Part shown: piece by piece, positions 43,407 to 43,583 of the stretch
Layout: every line of letters starts with the position of its first letter
Numbering within the stretch: the stretch's first letter is position 1
Assembly: GCF_002198655.1 (NCBI RefSeq)
Contig: NZ_MWLN01000231.1
Coordinates: 1-43,583 of the forward strand
Reading direction: 5' to 3'
DNA length: 43,583 nt
DNA from: Kineosporia sp. A_224
GTDB taxonomy: Bacteria; Actinomycetota; Actinomycetes; Actinomycetales; Kineosporiaceae
Notes under the pieces: model-generated
What the model was told of the DNA's origin: nothing
What the model saw: the letters and a program-made list of their open reading frames with translations, nothing else
The model's database searches: none
Program-made: the position numbers and the translations under genes

Positions 43407-43497
43407 GGAGGCGTCGCCTAGTCCGGTCTATGGCGCCCGCCTGCTAAGCGGGTTTGGGTCTTAAAGCCCATCGCGGGTTCAAATCCCGCCGCCTCCG
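43407..43497 (+). tRNA. tRNA-Ser (anticodon GCT)
   Basis: This is a 91-base class II tRNA. The acceptor stem is GGAGGCG paired with CGCCTCC, with discriminator G. The anticodon stem is CCCGC/GCGGG with loop CTGCTAA (anticodon GCT, reading AGC/AGU). The variable arm is long (TTTGGGTCTTAAAGCCCA) and the T-loop is GGTTCAAATCC. CCA is not encoded. Confidence 0.96.
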
Positions 43498-43499
43498 CT

Positions 43500-43546
43500 G
43501 ACGAGCAAGGCCCCAGGCACGCTCTTCGCCTGGGGCCTTGCTCGTC
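43500..43546 (+). terminator. Strong terminator after tRNA-Ser
   Basis: A perfect 19-bp inverted repeat (43500-43518 with 43528-43546) has a 9-base loop and starts two bases after the tRNA discriminator base. It ends the tRNA transcript. Confidence 0.92.
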
Positions 43547-43583
43547 ATCTGACCCGTGGGATTTGGGAGGAGGGGCGACGAAG

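Noticed and set aside
1-43583. CRISPR arrays or insertion-sequence transposases
   Set aside because: No regularly spaced repeats and no transposase or cas motifs were seen on either strand.

Overview
The window is very GC-rich, with third codon positions almost all G or C, GTG starts used freely and short overlapping operon junctions. The gene families (GTP-dependent PEP carboxykinase, Arr, actinobacterial-style KdpC with an insert, propane-cluster-type amidohydrolase) point to a high-GC actinobacterium (Actinomycetota). I cannot place it to genus from the sequence alone.

Region 1 (1-8054) is chromosomal. It holds the end of a secreted SH3/LAS-peptidase-like protein, then a complete leftward kdp potassium-uptake operon: a 135-aa membrane protein, a 27-aa membrane peptide, kdpF, kdpA, kdpB and kdpC. 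No kdpD/kdpE sensor-regulator pair is present in the window. Facing right are arr (rifamycin ADP-ribosyltransferase) and an AlkZ-like winged-helix protein.

Region 2 (8055-12360) carries an unusual single reading frame of 1299 codons. It joins a DabB-like proton-channel membrane subunit directly to a DabA-like zinc subunit, so the DAB inorganic-carbon uptake complex appears to be encoded as one polypeptide. A 93-aa helical hypothetical protein follows.

Region 3 (12361-19824) holds an old yellow enzyme, a NERD-domain protein with an internal deletion, an FG-GAP repeat lipoprotein and a PLD-helicase-DUF3427 protein. It begins at a sequence resembling a decayed tRNA-Arg attachment site, so it may be an older island.

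Region 4 (19825-31887) is a clear integrated island. It is bounded by a 114-bp direct repeat that overlaps the 3' half of tRNA-Arg(ACG). Its cargo is a four-gene jetABCD operon of the type II Wadjet class (DUF2397, DUF2398, SMC-like ATPase, DUF2399/Toprim), a DUF4143 ATPase with an operator-like palindrome, a relic of one integrase and an intact tyrosine integrase beside the tRNA. Wadjet systems cleave invading plasmid DNA, so this is a compact anti-plasmid island.

Region 5 (31919-43583) is chromosomal again. Two full-length GTP-PEPCK paralogs flank a small catabolic module: a MimR/AcoR-like regulator facing a leftward operon of zinc alcohol dehydrogenase, amidohydrolase and DUF59 metal-cluster protein. 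These accessory genes usually accompany propane-type diiron monooxygenases, but no monooxygenase is present here. Two secreted or anchored hypothetical proteins, tRNA-Ser(GCT) and several strong hairpin terminators complete the region.
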